45,334 bases of DNA. Origin: Clostridia bacterium. Lineage in GTDB: Bacteria > Bacillota > Clostridia > TANB77 > CAG-508. The translations under genes were made by a program, and so were the position numbers. Under the pieces are notes generated by a model. That model ran no database searches and was not told the origin of the DNA. It was given only the letters and a program-made list of their open reading frames with translations. The DNA lies in the NCBI GenBank assembly GCA_017937285.1, contig JAGBDU010000004.1:1-45334 (forward strand). Reading direction: 5' to 3'. Shown here in pieces: positions 34,001-41,683 of this stretch (position 1 is the first letter of the stretch; each line of letters starts with the position of its first letter).

Positions 34001-34172
34001 ATTTATATTTGCAAAAGTTTTACCAACTGTAAAAGCAGAAGATAAATGGGTAAATCATACAAGTTTAACAGGAAATTACAAAGAGCACAAATTAGAAGAT
34101 AAAGCAGAATGGACTACAACTTCATATACGAAAAAATTAGAAGTTAAAAAGTTACCGCGAACAGGATTTTAG
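31005..34172 (+). CDS. Thioester- and CnaB-domain cell-surface adhesin
   Basis: 1055 residues. Signal peptide (about 1-34), then a thioester domain with Cys85 in P-A-F-C-M and Gln142 in Y-Q-A-T-K-M, the pair that forms an internal thioester for covalent host attachment. About six CnaB/SpaA isopeptide domains follow. Three are near-identical tandem copies starting K-K-G-Q-I-K-V-I-K-V-D-L-D-N at about 32495, 32777 and 33053. A DUF11-like domain precedes the end L-P-R-T-G-F-stop. The hydrophobic helix and charged tail of a classical LPxTG signal are absent. Could mediate cell contact before conjugation or host adhesion. SD AAGGAGGTT. Confidence 0.9.
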   Translation: MIKKIKKRAIATILLVLTMLSNILPIFPMVKSLAVNNNDVGTKLDIVNLGNIPYHLKSYGVASKGYIITQTVGYYDNGIFYPAFCMHKDRLGVDDVREYSVTITELLKDKETYNKVWRVVTNGYPYKSVEEMGVRDYRYAYQATKMAVYCVLGQTNVDDFYATDEIGQEIVDCIHKLVDIGNNGTDTYRTPVANAEKNGNMYLEGNCYIQNYTVSSNIEITSYDIAITGFPNGTIITDQTGTQKNTFNAGEKFQVRLPKNSVETGDVDGKIRLTVTSKSYAVFYATSHDETLQDYTITGDPLALTSSTTNLSLKGNTAGIKIKKVDEETNKPISNTTFQISKQDGTVIGTATTGNDGTVAFNNLYQENYLVKEIKSNDNYVLDQKTINIPAYYNKITEKTITNKHKEGNLTIYKVDKDNHKIALGNVEFDLFSEEFNKVIGTYKTDVNGVINIKNLRTGNYKLIEKNTGKWYNLADDRNIKIEWNNTTKTTIENELKKGQIKVIKVDLDNKEVKLKDVEFQVLDQNGKVLETIKTDENGEVLTSKYPIRDYEKLTIKETKTNKWYKLNETPQTVTLKENEITTITFTNEKKKGQIKVIKVDLDNNEVKIPDVEFKVYDEKGNVVDILKTDKNGEAISKRLPIDQNYKVQETKTGKWYVLNETPQTVTLKQDEITNITFTNEKKKGQIRIIKVDLDNKEVKLPNVEFKVYDEKGNVVETLKTDENGETTTKRLPIDQKYTIQETKTLQNYVLSDKKETVTLTQDQITNITFENEKIKGKIEITKVSADDNKITKEVKGTLLENAVFEIYTENDELVDTITTAKDGKATSKLLEYGNYYVKEKDTGSDYYLLNTEKYEIQIREHNKTIPVTIENTSVDIGLDIDKTGLVQAQPNDEIKYSFNSLKNTSNVALENFTWTDNLPYEYVRITKLFTGTYNEDLEYSVKYKTNKSEDYIEYGKYNTQKNNYIDFTKVELDEDEFITDYKIEFGTVMSGFEAIEKPFIFAKVLPTVKAEDKWVNHTSLTGNYKEHKLEDKAEWTTTSYTKKLEVKKLPRTGF

Positions 34173-34194
34173 AAAATATTAAGAAAAATATAAG

Positions 34195-34235
34195 AGCCAA
34201 AGAGTTTGATACAAGCGAATTCTTTGGCTCGTTTT
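34195..34235 (+). terminator. Terminator of the adhesin gene
   Basis: GAGCCAAAGA (34195-34204)/TCTTTGGCTC (34222-34231), then GTTTTG. Confidence 0.85.
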
Positions 34236-34326
34236 GTTGTATATGTTAAATTTATTACGTTAGATTGTTACAAAAGAATTTTTTTATGATATAATACTGT
34301 TAAAATTAGGAAAAGAGTGATATAGA

Positions 34327-34605
34327 TTGACACAAAGGCAAATTATTAATATTATAGAAACAACATTAATAGATAAAATGATTAATGATTCAAATTATAT
34401 AAGATATACTTTTTATGAAGTTAATATAAAATATCCACAAAGTTATGGAATAGAAAAACAAGATATAGGCATGTTTTTGCAGTTGTTGAGAACTAAGCTT
34501 AAAAACGATAACTATCATGTATATTCAGAAGGGCAGAAATTTGAATATAATAATGCAAAAATGACAGTTCAGAGCAATGAGGTTTTGGTTGCGGTGAAAG
34601 AGTAG
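34327..34605 (+). CDS. Hypothetical protein
   Basis: 92 residues from TTG 34327. Helical with aromatic residues (Y-I-R-Y-T-F-Y-E-V-N-I-K-Y). Looks like a small DNA- or membrane-associated factor but no family recognised. Precedes a second small unknown gene by 16 bp; likely co-transcribed. Confidence 0.6.
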   Translation: MTQRQIINIIETTLIDKMINDSNYIRYTFYEVNIKYPQSYGIEKQDIGMFLQLLRTKLKNDNYHVYSEGQKFEYNNAKMTVQSNEVLVAVKE

Positions 34606-34621
34606 AAAGAAGATGTAGGAA

Positions 34622-34828
34622 ATGGATTTATTTAATGATAAAGAAATGGAATTGTTAAATATAGCAGGAGTTAATATAGAAAATAAAGTAGAATATACAG
34701 ATAATGAGAAAAGGTATATTTTTAGACAGGTAACAGAGTTTATAATGAATCATAGTTCTAAAAATGGAGATATTGGAAGATTGCAGGGGGAGTATGAATG
34801 TGTTATCAATAAAATAAATGTAGTTTAA
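34622..34828 (+). CDS. Hypothetical protein
   Basis: 68 residues, acidic and helical, no membrane span. SD GATGTAGGA. Paired with the preceding gene. No family recognised. Confidence 0.6.
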   Translation: MDLFNDKEMELLNIAGVNIENKVEYTDNEKRYIFRQVTEFIMNHSSKNGDIGRLQGEYECVINKINVV

Positions 34829-34846
34829 AATTGGAAGGTAATAATT

Positions 34847-35011
34847 AATGGATATAAAATTTGAAATAAACGATTATAAATTTAATGTAAGAAGTTCTTG
34901 TATAAGATAAATTAAAAATAGTTGAAATTAAGATATTGATAATATTGATATTAGACCTAAGATAGTTAAAATTTTAATAAAAAATAACTATAAAGATCAT
35001 CAGAAGATAAA
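34847..35011 (+). pseudogene. Remnant of a small protein gene (possibly Nudix)
   Basis: ATG 34847 with SD GGAAGG begins M-D-I-K-F-E-I-N-D-Y-K-F-N-V-R-S-S-C-I and stops after 20 codons. The next about 100 bp still translate to D-I-D-N-I-D-I-R-P-K-I-V-K-I-L, which looks like the C-terminal end of a Nudix-type protein. The catalytic middle is gone. Assignment is tentative. Confidence 0.4.
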
Positions 35012-35025
35012 AGGGGGCGAGTTCG

Positions 35026-35751
35026 ATGTTTAAAGGTAAGCAAATAATAATTTTTGATATGGATGGAACTTTGATTGATTCTATTGGAGCATGGAATAAA
35101 ATAGATATGGAATTAATAAGAGAATTAGGTGGCTTAGAGGAATTAAATGAAATTGAGATTCAAAAGCAAAGAGATAATAAACTAAGAGAATTTAGCAAAT
35201 CAGAAAATCCATATATTGAGTATTGCGATTTTTTAAGTTCAAAATATGATAGTGGTTTAACAGGAGAAGAAACTTTGAAAAAGAGATATGATATTGCTCA
35301 AAATTATTTGAAAAATGAAATAGATTACAAGGAAGATGTTCCAGAATTATTAAAACTTTTAAAAGACAAAAATTATACACTTGTAATCGCAAGTACAACA
35401 AGAAGAAAAAATATGGATATATACTGTAACGAAAACACTAATATAATTAGTAAAGCTAATATAAAGGATTATTTTTCTATTGTATATACAAGAGAAGATG
35501 CAAAAGAGATAAAACCTAATCCTGAAATTTATTTAAGAATATTAAATGAACTAAAAGCTAGAAAAGAACAATGCTTAATATTTGAAGATTCACTAATAGG
35601 AATTGAGGCTGCAAGTAATGCTGGAATAGAGGTCGTAGCTATGTATGATAAATATTCTGATATTGAACGTGAAGAAATAAATAAAAAAGCAACATATAAT
35701 TTTAATAATTATAGGGAAGTAATACAAACTTTATTAAAGGAGAATTTATAA
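35026..35751 (+). CDS. HAD-family phosphatase (beta-phosphoglucomutase-like)
   Basis: 241 residues. Motif I F-D-M-D-G-T-L-I-D-S, motif II I-A-S-T-T-R, motif III Lys in K-P-N-P-E-I-Y, motif IV I-F-E-D-S-L-I-G. All four catalytic motifs are intact; the helical cap between I and II suits a small phosphorylated substrate. SD AGGGGGCGAG. First gene of a run of small hydrolases. Confidence 0.88.
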   Translation: MFKGKQIIIFDMDGTLIDSIGAWNKIDMELIRELGGLEELNEIEIQKQRDNKLREFSKSENPYIEYCDFLSSKYDSGLTGEETLKKRYDIAQNYLKNEIDYKEDVPELLKLLKDKNYTLVIASTTRRKNMDIYCNENTNIISKANIKDYFSIVYTREDAKEIKPNPEIYLRILNELKARKEQCLIFEDSLIGIEAASNAGIEVVAMYDKYSDIEREEINKKATYNFNNYREVIQTLLKENL

Positions 35752-35753
35752 AG

Positions 35754-36155
35754 ATGAAAGAAATAGATAAGATAGCATTTATATATTTAAAGGATGGTAA
35801 AATATTAAGTACTTTATCAAAAGGAAAAGATACATATTATATTCCAGGAGGAAAAAGAGAAGGAAATGAAACAGATGAGCAAACTTTAATTAGAGAATGT
35901 AAAGAGGAATTGACAATAGATATAAGAAAAGAAACAATAAAATATTATGGAACATTTGAGGCACAAGCTCACGGAAAAGCAGAGGGCATATTAGTAAGAA
36001 TGACATGCTATATGGCTGAATTTGAAGGAGAGTTAAAACCAGATTCAGAAATACAAGAAATACTTTGGTTAGATTATAGTAACTTAAATGTTAAGATATC
36101 TCCTGTTGATCAGTTAATATTTAAAGATCTATATAAGAAGGGGTTAATAAAATAA
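35754..36155 (+). CDS. Nudix hydrolase
   Basis: 133 residues. Nudix box G-G-K-R-E-G-N-E-T-D-E-Q-T-L-I-R-E-C-K-E-E-L at about 32-53, with all metal ligands. Sized like an 8-oxo-dGTP or nucleotide-pool cleaner. Starts 2 bp after the HAD gene, so co-translated. Substrate unknown. Confidence 0.88.
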   Translation: MKEIDKIAFIYLKDGKILSTLSKGKDTYYIPGGKREGNETDEQTLIRECKEELTIDIRKETIKYYGTFEAQAHGKAEGILVRMTCYMAEFEGELKPDSEIQEILWLDYSNLNVKISPVDQLIFKDLYKKGLIK

Positions 36156-36201
36156 TATAAATTGTATCATATACACTATAAAATAAGGGGGATTAGTAAA
36201 A

Positions 36202-36753
36202 ATGGAAGAAATTTTTGATGTATATACAAGAGCAGGAGAGCATATTGGAGCACAACCGAAATCAGTATGCCATAGTGAAAATCCTGGTTTTTACCATAAA
36301 CCAGTTTGGATTTATATAATAAATAGTAAAAATGAAATATTAGTTCAAAGACGTTCTAGTACTAAAAAAAGATTTCCGAATTTATGGGGAATGTCGAGTG
36401 GAGGACATGTTAATAGCGGAGAAGAAATAATAGAAGGTGCCATAAGAGAAACGGAAGAAGAATTGGGAATAAAATCAAAAAAAGAGAATTATATATTATG
36501 TAGAGAATACATAGATGATAGCTCTTGGGAAATAGCACAAGTTTTTATAGCACATTTAGACTTTGATATTAAAGATGTAACATTACAAACAGAAGAAGTA
36601 TCTGAGGTTAAATGGTTTACGTTAGACGAATTTAAAAAGCTAATAAATTCAGCTGAACATGTTCCATCAAGCGATGATTATAAGAAAATATTATTAGAAA
36701 TTATAGAAAATGATATAAATAAAAATAAAGAGGAAGCTGATTTTGAACGTTAA
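36202..36753 (+). CDS. Nudix hydrolase, isopentenyl-diphosphate isomerase-like
   Basis: 183 residues. Layout follows the IPP isomerase-like Nudix subgroup: D-V-Y-T-R-A-G-E-H-I-G, H-K-P-V-W-I-Y-I, V-Q-R-R-S, then S-G-G-H-V-N-S-G-E and R-E-T-E-E-E-L-G. A Cys is absent from the usual isomerase position, so a hydrolase is more likely. SD AGGGGGAT. Confidence 0.86.
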   Translation: MEEIFDVYTRAGEHIGAQPKSVCHSENPGFYHKPVWIYIINSKNEILVQRRSSTKKRFPNLWGMSSGGHVNSGEEIIEGAIRETEEELGIKSKKENYILCREYIDDSSWEIAQVFIAHLDFDIKDVTLQTEEVSEVKWFTLDEFKKLINSAEHVPSSDDYKKILLEIIENDINKNKEEADFER

Positions 36754-36776
36754 TGTATTTTTATAGGAGGAAAACG

Positions 36777-37343
36777 ATGAAAAGTGTAACCGAAATAATA
36801 AAAGAAGAACTAATAAAAAGATGCGAAAACTATGAAAAAAAGACAAACTATAATTATTGGGAAAATCATATAAAATATGTTGTGAAAAATGCTAAAGAAT
36901 TAGCCCAAAAATATAATGCTGATATGGAAATAGTAGAGCTAGGTGCATTATTACATGATATTGCAGTTCCATCAGAATATGGAGATATAGAAGAACATCA
37001 TATTTATGGAGAAAAAATAGCAGAAGAATTGCTAACGAAACTAAAATATCCTAGAGAAAAAATAGAATTAGTAAAAAAATGTGTTCTTAATCATAGAAGT
37101 AGCACAAAACTTAATAGAGATTCAATTGAAGAGCAATGTGTAGCGGATGCAGATGTTATGGCTCATTTTGATTGTATTCCAGACCTATTTTCATTAGTAT
37201 ATCATGATAAAAATATGAATATTAAAGAAGGGGCAGAATATGTAAAAAAGAAATTAGAACGAGATTTTGAAAAATTAAGCCCTACATCGAAAGAAATGTT
37301 AAAAGATAGATATGATAGTATTATGAAGATATTATTTGTATGA
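36777..37343 (+). CDS. HD-domain phosphohydrolase
   Basis: 188 residues from ATG 36777 (SD AGGAGGA); the ATG at 36753 in the same frame overlaps the previous stop and lacks an SD. HD motif A-L-L-H-D-I-A with upstream W-E-N-H and downstream E-H-H-I-Y-G and N-H-R. Typical metal-dependent phosphohydrolase acting on a nucleotide. Within the hydrolase run. Confidence 0.85.
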   Translation: MKSVTEIIKEELIKRCENYEKKTNYNYWENHIKYVVKNAKELAQKYNADMEIVELGALLHDIAVPSEYGDIEEHHIYGEKIAEELLTKLKYPREKIELVKKCVLNHRSSTKLNRDSIEEQCVADADVMAHFDCIPDLFSLVYHDKNMNIKEGAEYVKKKLERDFEKLSPTSKEMLKDRYDSIMKILFV

Positions 37344-37411
37344 TTTTTTAACTATATAGATGTTATTAAGAAATATATAAAACCATAAAATTTATTTAGG
37401 AGGAAAAAGTT

Positions 37412-37972
37412 ATGCCACAATTATTTTTTATTAGACACGGACAAACACAAGCAAATGTAGAAGGAGTTTTAACAGGAACAATAGAAACAAATTTAACGCA
37501 AAAAGGAATTGAAGATGCTAAAAAATTAGCACAAGAATTAACTGAACAATTTGATTACTATTATTGTTCACCATTAAAGAGAACACATCAAACATTAAAT
37601 GCAATAAAAGGTGATGTTGATTTTATTATTGATGAAAGAATAATAGAAGTTTCAACTGGAGATTGGCAAGGAAAATTGAAAACAGAATTGCCAGAAGAAG
37701 AATATGATTTGTATAAAAAAGGTTTATTAAATCCACCAAATGGAGAATCTTTAGATGATGTAGATAGAAGAATAAAATCATTCTTAGCAGATATGTTTGA
37801 AAAATATAAAAAAGAAGATAAGATTCTTGTAGTAACTCATAATGCATTTATGAGAAGTTTGAAAAGATTATTTGTTGATAAGGATAAAGTAGTTGAACCT
37901 AAAAATCTTGAAATATTTGTTGTTGATAATGATATGTATGATAAGATAAAGGGAAAAGAATTAGAACGTTAA
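37412..37972 (+). CDS. Histidine phosphatase family protein
   Basis: 186 residues. R-H-G-Q-T near the N-terminus (nucleophile His), S-P-L-K-R, and V-V-T-H-N with the second His: phosphoglycerate-mutase-like phosphatase. SD TTTAGGAGG. Substrate unknown; a paralogue follows. Confidence 0.9.
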   Translation: MPQLFFIRHGQTQANVEGVLTGTIETNLTQKGIEDAKKLAQELTEQFDYYYCSPLKRTHQTLNAIKGDVDFIIDERIIEVSTGDWQGKLKTELPEEEYDLYKKGLLNPPNGESLDDVDRRIKSFLADMFEKYKKEDKILVVTHNAFMRSLKRLFVDKDKVVEPKNLEIFVVDNDMYDKIKGKELER

Positions 37973-38046
37973 TATGGTTAAAAATGAATAGTTATTTTAA
38001 GAATTAAAGAAATTTAAAATAATAATTAAGTAAGGAAGAATGAAAA

Positions 38047-38589
38047 ATGGAAATTTTATTAACAAGACATGGTCAAACAGAATGGAATGTCCTAGGAAAA
38101 GTTCAAGGTAGAGCAGATATAGAACTAAATGAAAGAGGGATAGAACAAGCAGAAGAAACTGGAAAGGTATTAAAAAGTGAACAGATAGATTTAATTATAT
38201 GCTCTCCATTGAAGAGAGCTAAACAAACAGCAGAAATTATTAACAAAGATAGAAATATCTCAATCATTTATGATGAAGATGTTATAGAAAGGGATTTTGG
38301 AGAATTTGAAGGTATAAATAAAAAAGAATTTGATTTTGAAGGATATTGGAGTTATAAGCAAAATAGCAAATATGAAAAAGCTGAAAACATAAAAGATTTT
38401 TTTGATAGAGTTTATAATTTTTTAGATAAAATCAAAGAAAAATATAAGGATAAAAGAATTTTAATCGTTGCACATGGAGGAATTAGTATTCCAGTAAATT
38501 GTTATTTTAATGGAATACCAGAAGATGACAACTTATTAAATTTAATTTTAGGAAATTGTGAAGTGGTTAAATATCAATATAAAGATTGA
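38047..38589 (+). CDS. Histidine phosphatase family protein
   Basis: 180 residues. T-R-H-G-Q-T-E-W-N, S-P-L-K-R-A-K-Q-T, and V-A-H-G-G: all catalytic residues of the PhoE/GpmB-like branch. Different from the upstream paralogue in the lid region, so the two probably have different substrates. Followed by a convergent minus-strand cassette. Confidence 0.9.
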   Translation: MEILLTRHGQTEWNVLGKVQGRADIELNERGIEQAEETGKVLKSEQIDLIICSPLKRAKQTAEIINKDRNISIIYDEDVIERDFGEFEGINKKEFDFEGYWSYKQNSKYEKAENIKDFFDRVYNFLDKIKEKYKDKRILIVAHGGISIPVNCYFNGIPEDDNLLNLILGNCEVVKYQYKD

Positions 38590-38617
38590 GGACGCCATTT
38601 CAAGAATGACGCCCTCG
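38590..38617 (-). terminator. Hairpin at the end of the minus cassette
   Basis: GAGGACGCCA/TGACGCCCTC, 10 bp allowing G-U pairs on the minus strand. No strong T-run, so a weak terminator or a shared end of the convergent genes. Confidence 0.5.
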
Positions 38618-38621
38618 AGAA

Positions 38622-38846
38622 TTACTTGACAACATACAGACCAACATCGTTAGGACTTTCAGCATTGATAGCAGGACCTTCTTTAAGAATTAGTCCGTCA
38701 TCGAGATACATTATCTCTTTGAAATTGCTGATGCTTTGGAAAGTCTGGAGATGCCTTTCTGTGAAGTTGCAGAAGAAGTTTGCACTGTCAAACTTCACTG
38801 GTTTTCCCATGAATCTGCGGAAGAGTTTTTTTAAAAATGCCAACAT
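38622..38846 (-). CDS. Cassette-like small protein (minus strand)
   Basis: 74 residues from ATG 38846, chosen because AAAGGTGG precedes it; 14 upstream codons lack an SD. Basic N-terminus (M-L-A-F-L-K-K-L-F-R-R-F-M-G-K), then a soluble domain with a C-F-N-F-T-E-R region. Clearly less AT-biased than the flanking hydrolases and transcribed against them, with its own promoter. No family recognised. Confidence 0.6.
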   Translation of the reverse strand: MLAFLKKLFRRFMGKPVKFDSANFFCNFTERHLQTFQSISNFKEIMYLDDGLILKEGPAINAESPNDVGLYVVK

Positions 38847-38878
38847 GGTTATAACCACCTTTCTTTTAGTATAATTAA

Positions 38879-38907
38879 ATTGTACCAAATTTACATAAAA
38901 AAGTCAA
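38879..38907 (-). promoter_or_regulatory. Promoter of the minus cassette
   Basis: On the minus strand TTGACT, 17 bp, TACAAT (plus-strand coordinates 38879-38884 for -10 and 38902-38907 for -35). It overlaps the leader of the next plus gene, so the two may interfere. Confidence 0.7.
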
Positions 38908-38923
38908 AAATGGAGGTTAATTT

Positions 38924-39478
38924 ATGAAAAATGTATTATTAATTCATGGTTTTAATGGAATACCAAAAATATTCGAGTATTTTAAGGAAAATTTACAAAA
39001 GTTAGATTATAATGTAATAATGCCTAATTTTCCGGTAAGAGAAAATATAACTGTAGAAAGATATTTTGAAATTTTTGAAAAGTATAGAGAATACTTTAAT
39101 GAAGATTGTATTGTTGTAGCACATTCAATAGGAAATCCGATGTTTATAAAATACATTTCAAAGTATGGATTACAAGTTGGAAAATATATAAGTTTAGCTG
39201 GATTTTCCAAAGATTATTATAATGAGGGGAAAGATGTGCTAAATGAAAAAGTTAAACTTACGATATTAAGCGAAAAAGAAAAACAAGATACTAAACAGCT
39301 AGTTATAGATAGATATTCAATCTATAGCAATGATGATCATATTGTACCATTTGAACTGTTAAAAGATTTTTGTAGAGATATTGATTCTAAACCTATTTTA
39401 ATAGAAAATATAGGACACATGGGGAAAAAGAGTGGGTTGGAAGAATTGCCAGAAGTTATAGAAATAATTAAGCAATAA
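38924..39478 (+). CDS. RBBP9/YdeN-like serine hydrolase
   Basis: 184 residues. L-I-H-G-F-N-G near the start (oxyanion loop), nucleophile Ser in V-V-A-H-S-I-G-N (about residue 68), an Asp in D-D-H-I-V-P and His in E-N-I-G-H-M-G. This fits the RBBP9/YdeN alpha/beta hydrolases. SD ATGGAGGT. Last of the hydrolase run. Confidence 0.85.
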   Translation: MKNVLLIHGFNGIPKIFEYFKENLQKLDYNVIMPNFPVRENITVERYFEIFEKYREYFNEDCIVVAHSIGNPMFIKYISKYGLQVGKYISLAGFSKDYYNEGKDVLNEKVKLTILSEKEKQDTKQLVIDRYSIYSNDDHIVPFELLKDFCRDIDSKPILIENIGHMGKKSGLEELPEVIEIIKQ

Positions 39479-39609
39479 TGAAAGAATATAATAAAAAATA
39501 AGGGTGTAAAGGGTGATATTGTAATATATTATAATTTAAAGATAAATATATAATAGAATTGTCAAAATTAAAAATTTGAATAATCCAAAAAAATATGCTA
39601 AAATAAAAA

Positions 39610-39634
39610 AGGAATATGATTCTATCATATTCCT
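39610..39634. terminator. Perfect hairpin between hydrolase and regulator genes
   Basis: AGGAATATGA (39610-39619)/TCATATTCCT (39625-39634), A/T-rich on both sides; probably a two-way terminator. Confidence 0.65.
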
Positions 39635-39714
39635 AAAATATTTTAAAAATTGCATTTAGTACGAAATGTCTAATAAAAAACAAATTACTATTACACAACA
39701 ATAGAAATTTGTAT

Positions 39715-39972
39715 CTAATTAAAAAAATTATCGCTATCTTCATATAATTGAGAAATAGTAATACCTAAAACCTTACAAATAGCGTATTGTTCATAATCAC
39801 GAATAAATAAGGTATTATTTTCAATTCTTGAAATATCAGAATTATAAAGAGTTACACCTAAAAGAGCAACTTTATTTGCAAGTTCTCGTTGAGATAGGCC
39901 TTTAAGCTCTCTATATTTTTGAATATTTTTTCCTACAATATTTTGATAGCCATTAAAGTTCTTTGTTTTCAT
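39715..39972 (-). CDS. XRE-family helix-turn-helix regulator
   Basis: 85 residues (SD AAGGAG). L-S-Q-R-E-L-A-N-K-V-A-L-L followed by S-D-I-S-R-I-E-N: the Cro/CI-type HTH. Divergent from the receiver gene, with about 110 bp between, so probably controls its own promoter and that of the neighbour. A likely master regulator of the element. Confidence 0.88.
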   Translation of the reverse strand: MKTKNFNGYQNIVGKNIQKYRELKGLSQRELANKVALLGVTLYNSDISRIENNTLFIRDYEQYAICKVLGITISQLYEDSDNFFN

Positions 39973-40084
39973 TATATTATTATTTCTCCTTTTCGTAAAA
40001 ATAATTCGAAATAATAATATAATAATTTTATCTCGTTAGTGTTGCGTACTAGTTAGCAAAAATAAATAATAAGGAAGATGTAAT

Positions 40085-40477
40085 ATGAGTATTAAAACTA
40101 AAATAATAATTGCAGATGATAATGTTCATATTTGCCAAATGATGTATGATTTTTTAAAACAATATGACGATATTGAAATATTAGGAATTGCAAACACAGA
40201 TGAAGATGAAATAAAATTAATAGAAGAGCTAAAACCACAAATCGTTATATCAGACCTAATGAGAAATCATAAATATACAGGGTTAGATATAATAAAAAAA
40301 TATTATGAAAAGAAAAGTAATATTAAATTTTTAGTTATATCTGCAGGTGAACAAGAATTGATTATAAATAGTGGAGTAGAAGTTGCAGGTTATATTAAAA
40401 AGCCTTTTGGTAATTATGAAATAATTTATAATGAATTAAAAAGAATCAAGAGCAATTTAGATTATGAAAATGTATAA
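40085..40477 (+). CDS. Receiver-only response regulator, resembling the Spo0A receiver
   Basis: 130 residues (SD AAGGAAGATG). I-I-I-A-D-D-N-V-H-I-C at the start (acidic pocket), phospho-acceptor Asp57 in I-V-I-S-D-L, and Lys in I-K-K-P-F. E-I-L-G-I-A-N-T matches the Spo0A-type receiver. There is no output domain. A Spo0A C-terminal-domain protein is encoded 0.6 kb downstream on the other strand, so together they may form a split Spo0A. Confidence 0.85.
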   Translation: MSIKTKIIIADDNVHICQMMYDFLKQYDDIEILGIANTDEDEIKLIEELKPQIVISDLMRNHKYTGLDIIKKYYEKKSNIKFLVISAGEQELIINSGVEVAGYIKKPFGNYEIIYNELKRIKSNLDYENV

Positions 40478-40656
40478 ATTATTATTTTATAAATAGAATT
40501 TGATATGATTAAAAATAATAGCTATAATATGCTAATTAATTTGTTTTATGTATATAAAACACTTGATAAAATTTAACATAGCGGGTATAATAACTATTAA
40601 ATTTTCAATTTTTTGATTATGTCGAATTTTGTCGGAAATTGTTGTAAAATATTTTT

Positions 40657-40693
40657 CAAAGTGTTATTATATATTTACCAAAGCAACACTTTG
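40657..40693. promoter_or_regulatory. Operator-like inverted repeat
   Basis: CAAAGTGTT (40657-40665)/AACACTTTG (40685-40693), perfect 9-bp arms around an AT-rich stretch just upstream of the gene at 40734. A dimeric repressor such as the XRE protein could bind it. Confidence 0.55.
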
Positions 40694-40733
40694 GATTTAA
40701 CATATTACTTTGAATTTGTTGAGGTGTTTTGTA

Positions 40734-41011
40734 TGAGTGAAAGATTAGATAATTTTTTAAAAGAATACTCTACAAATGAGTTTTTAGATATATATCATTT
40801 TTTTTCTAAAGAACAGCTTGAAATAATTAAAAAATTAGGATTAGAAATAGAGAATAAACAATACTCTGTTTCTGATTATGATGCTTTAAGAATAGAAATA
40901 TTAAAATATTATAATGAACCAAATGAATTAAATAAGACTGATGTTACAAAAGAAGAATGTGAGTTAATCCTTGATACTTTTCAAAAAATAAGTGATGATT
41001 ATAATTTGTAA
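40734..41011 (+). CDS. Hypothetical soluble protein
   Basis: 92 residues from ATG 40734 (SD TTGAGGTG). An earlier in-frame start at 40613 lies upstream of the inverted repeat and has no SD. Acidic, helical: M-S-E-R-L-D-N-F-L-K-E-Y-S-T-N-E-F. No family recognised. Its terminator is shared with the convergent Spo0A-like gene. Confidence 0.65.
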
Positions 41012-41033
41012 ATATATTCTATAAAAACAACAA

Positions 41034-41057
41034 AAAACTAGGAAAAGTCCTAGTTTT
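41034..41057. terminator. Bidirectional terminator
   Basis: AAAACTAGGA (41034-41043)/TCCTAGTTTT (41048-41057) with T-rich flanks; covers the ends of two convergent genes. Confidence 0.85.
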
Positions 41058-41478
41058 ATTTTTTATATTCATCTTCGTTTTCTTCTAAATAATTAAGAAA
41101 CGAATCCATAAAAGTTTTGGTAGATATACGTTCTTTTTTATCGCACCAATAAAAAATCTCATGTAATAAATTTCTATCAGCATAAACATTCATAATATCT
41201 ACTGCTTTTTGTATATCCCATAAAACTGTATCTGGACGAACATGATATTTTTGGGCAGTATGTTTATATGATTCTTCAATTCTATTATTTCCAAATATAT
41301 TATTTTCAAAGCAATACGATACAGATTCTATTATATATTTAGTTCCTAAATTTACAGGCCTAAAACCTAGATTATTTAACAATATCCTTAGTTTTTTTAT
41401 ATCCAAATTTTTCTTTATATCGCTTGGTTCAAGACTTTGTGAGTAAACATCATCATCTGCTATAACTTTTTTGTTCAT
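41056..41478 (-). CDS. Spo0A C-terminal-domain protein without receiver
   Basis: 140 residues (SD GGAGGG). L-L-N-N-L-G-F-R-P-V-N-L-G-T-K-Y-I-I-E-S, then Y-K-H-T-A-Q-K-Y-H-V-R-P-D-T-V-L-W-D-I-Q-K-A-V: the Spo0A DNA-binding domain (sigma-A activation and HTH region). The receiver domain is missing; only a short charged N-terminus is present. May read 0A-box-like sites or the phased repeats of this ICE; untested. Confidence 0.82.
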   Translation of the reverse strand: MNKKVIADDDVYSQSLEPSDIKKNLDIKKLRILLNNLGFRPVNLGTKYIIESVSYCFENNIFGNNRIEESYKHTAQKYHVRPDTVLWDIQKAVDIMNVYADRNLLHEIFYWCDKKERISTKTFMDSFLNYLEENEDEYKK

Positions 41479-41683
41479 TACGCAAACCCTCCGTTTATCT
41501 AAAAGAATTGTGTTAAATTTTAATTTTCTAGCGATATTATATCACGCAAGTCAATAAAATTCAATGTTTTAAGGTACAAATATACATAATATTTATTATT
41601 GCAACTATTTTCCAATTTTTTCTAACTTTTTCTAATTTTGATGAAATCTACTTAAAAATGTGGTAGCATTTGGTCAGAACAAG

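Noticed and set aside
40613..40733. Upstream extension of the hypothetical gene at 40734
   Set aside because: No SD there; an operator-like inverted repeat lies inside; ATG 40734 has a good SD.
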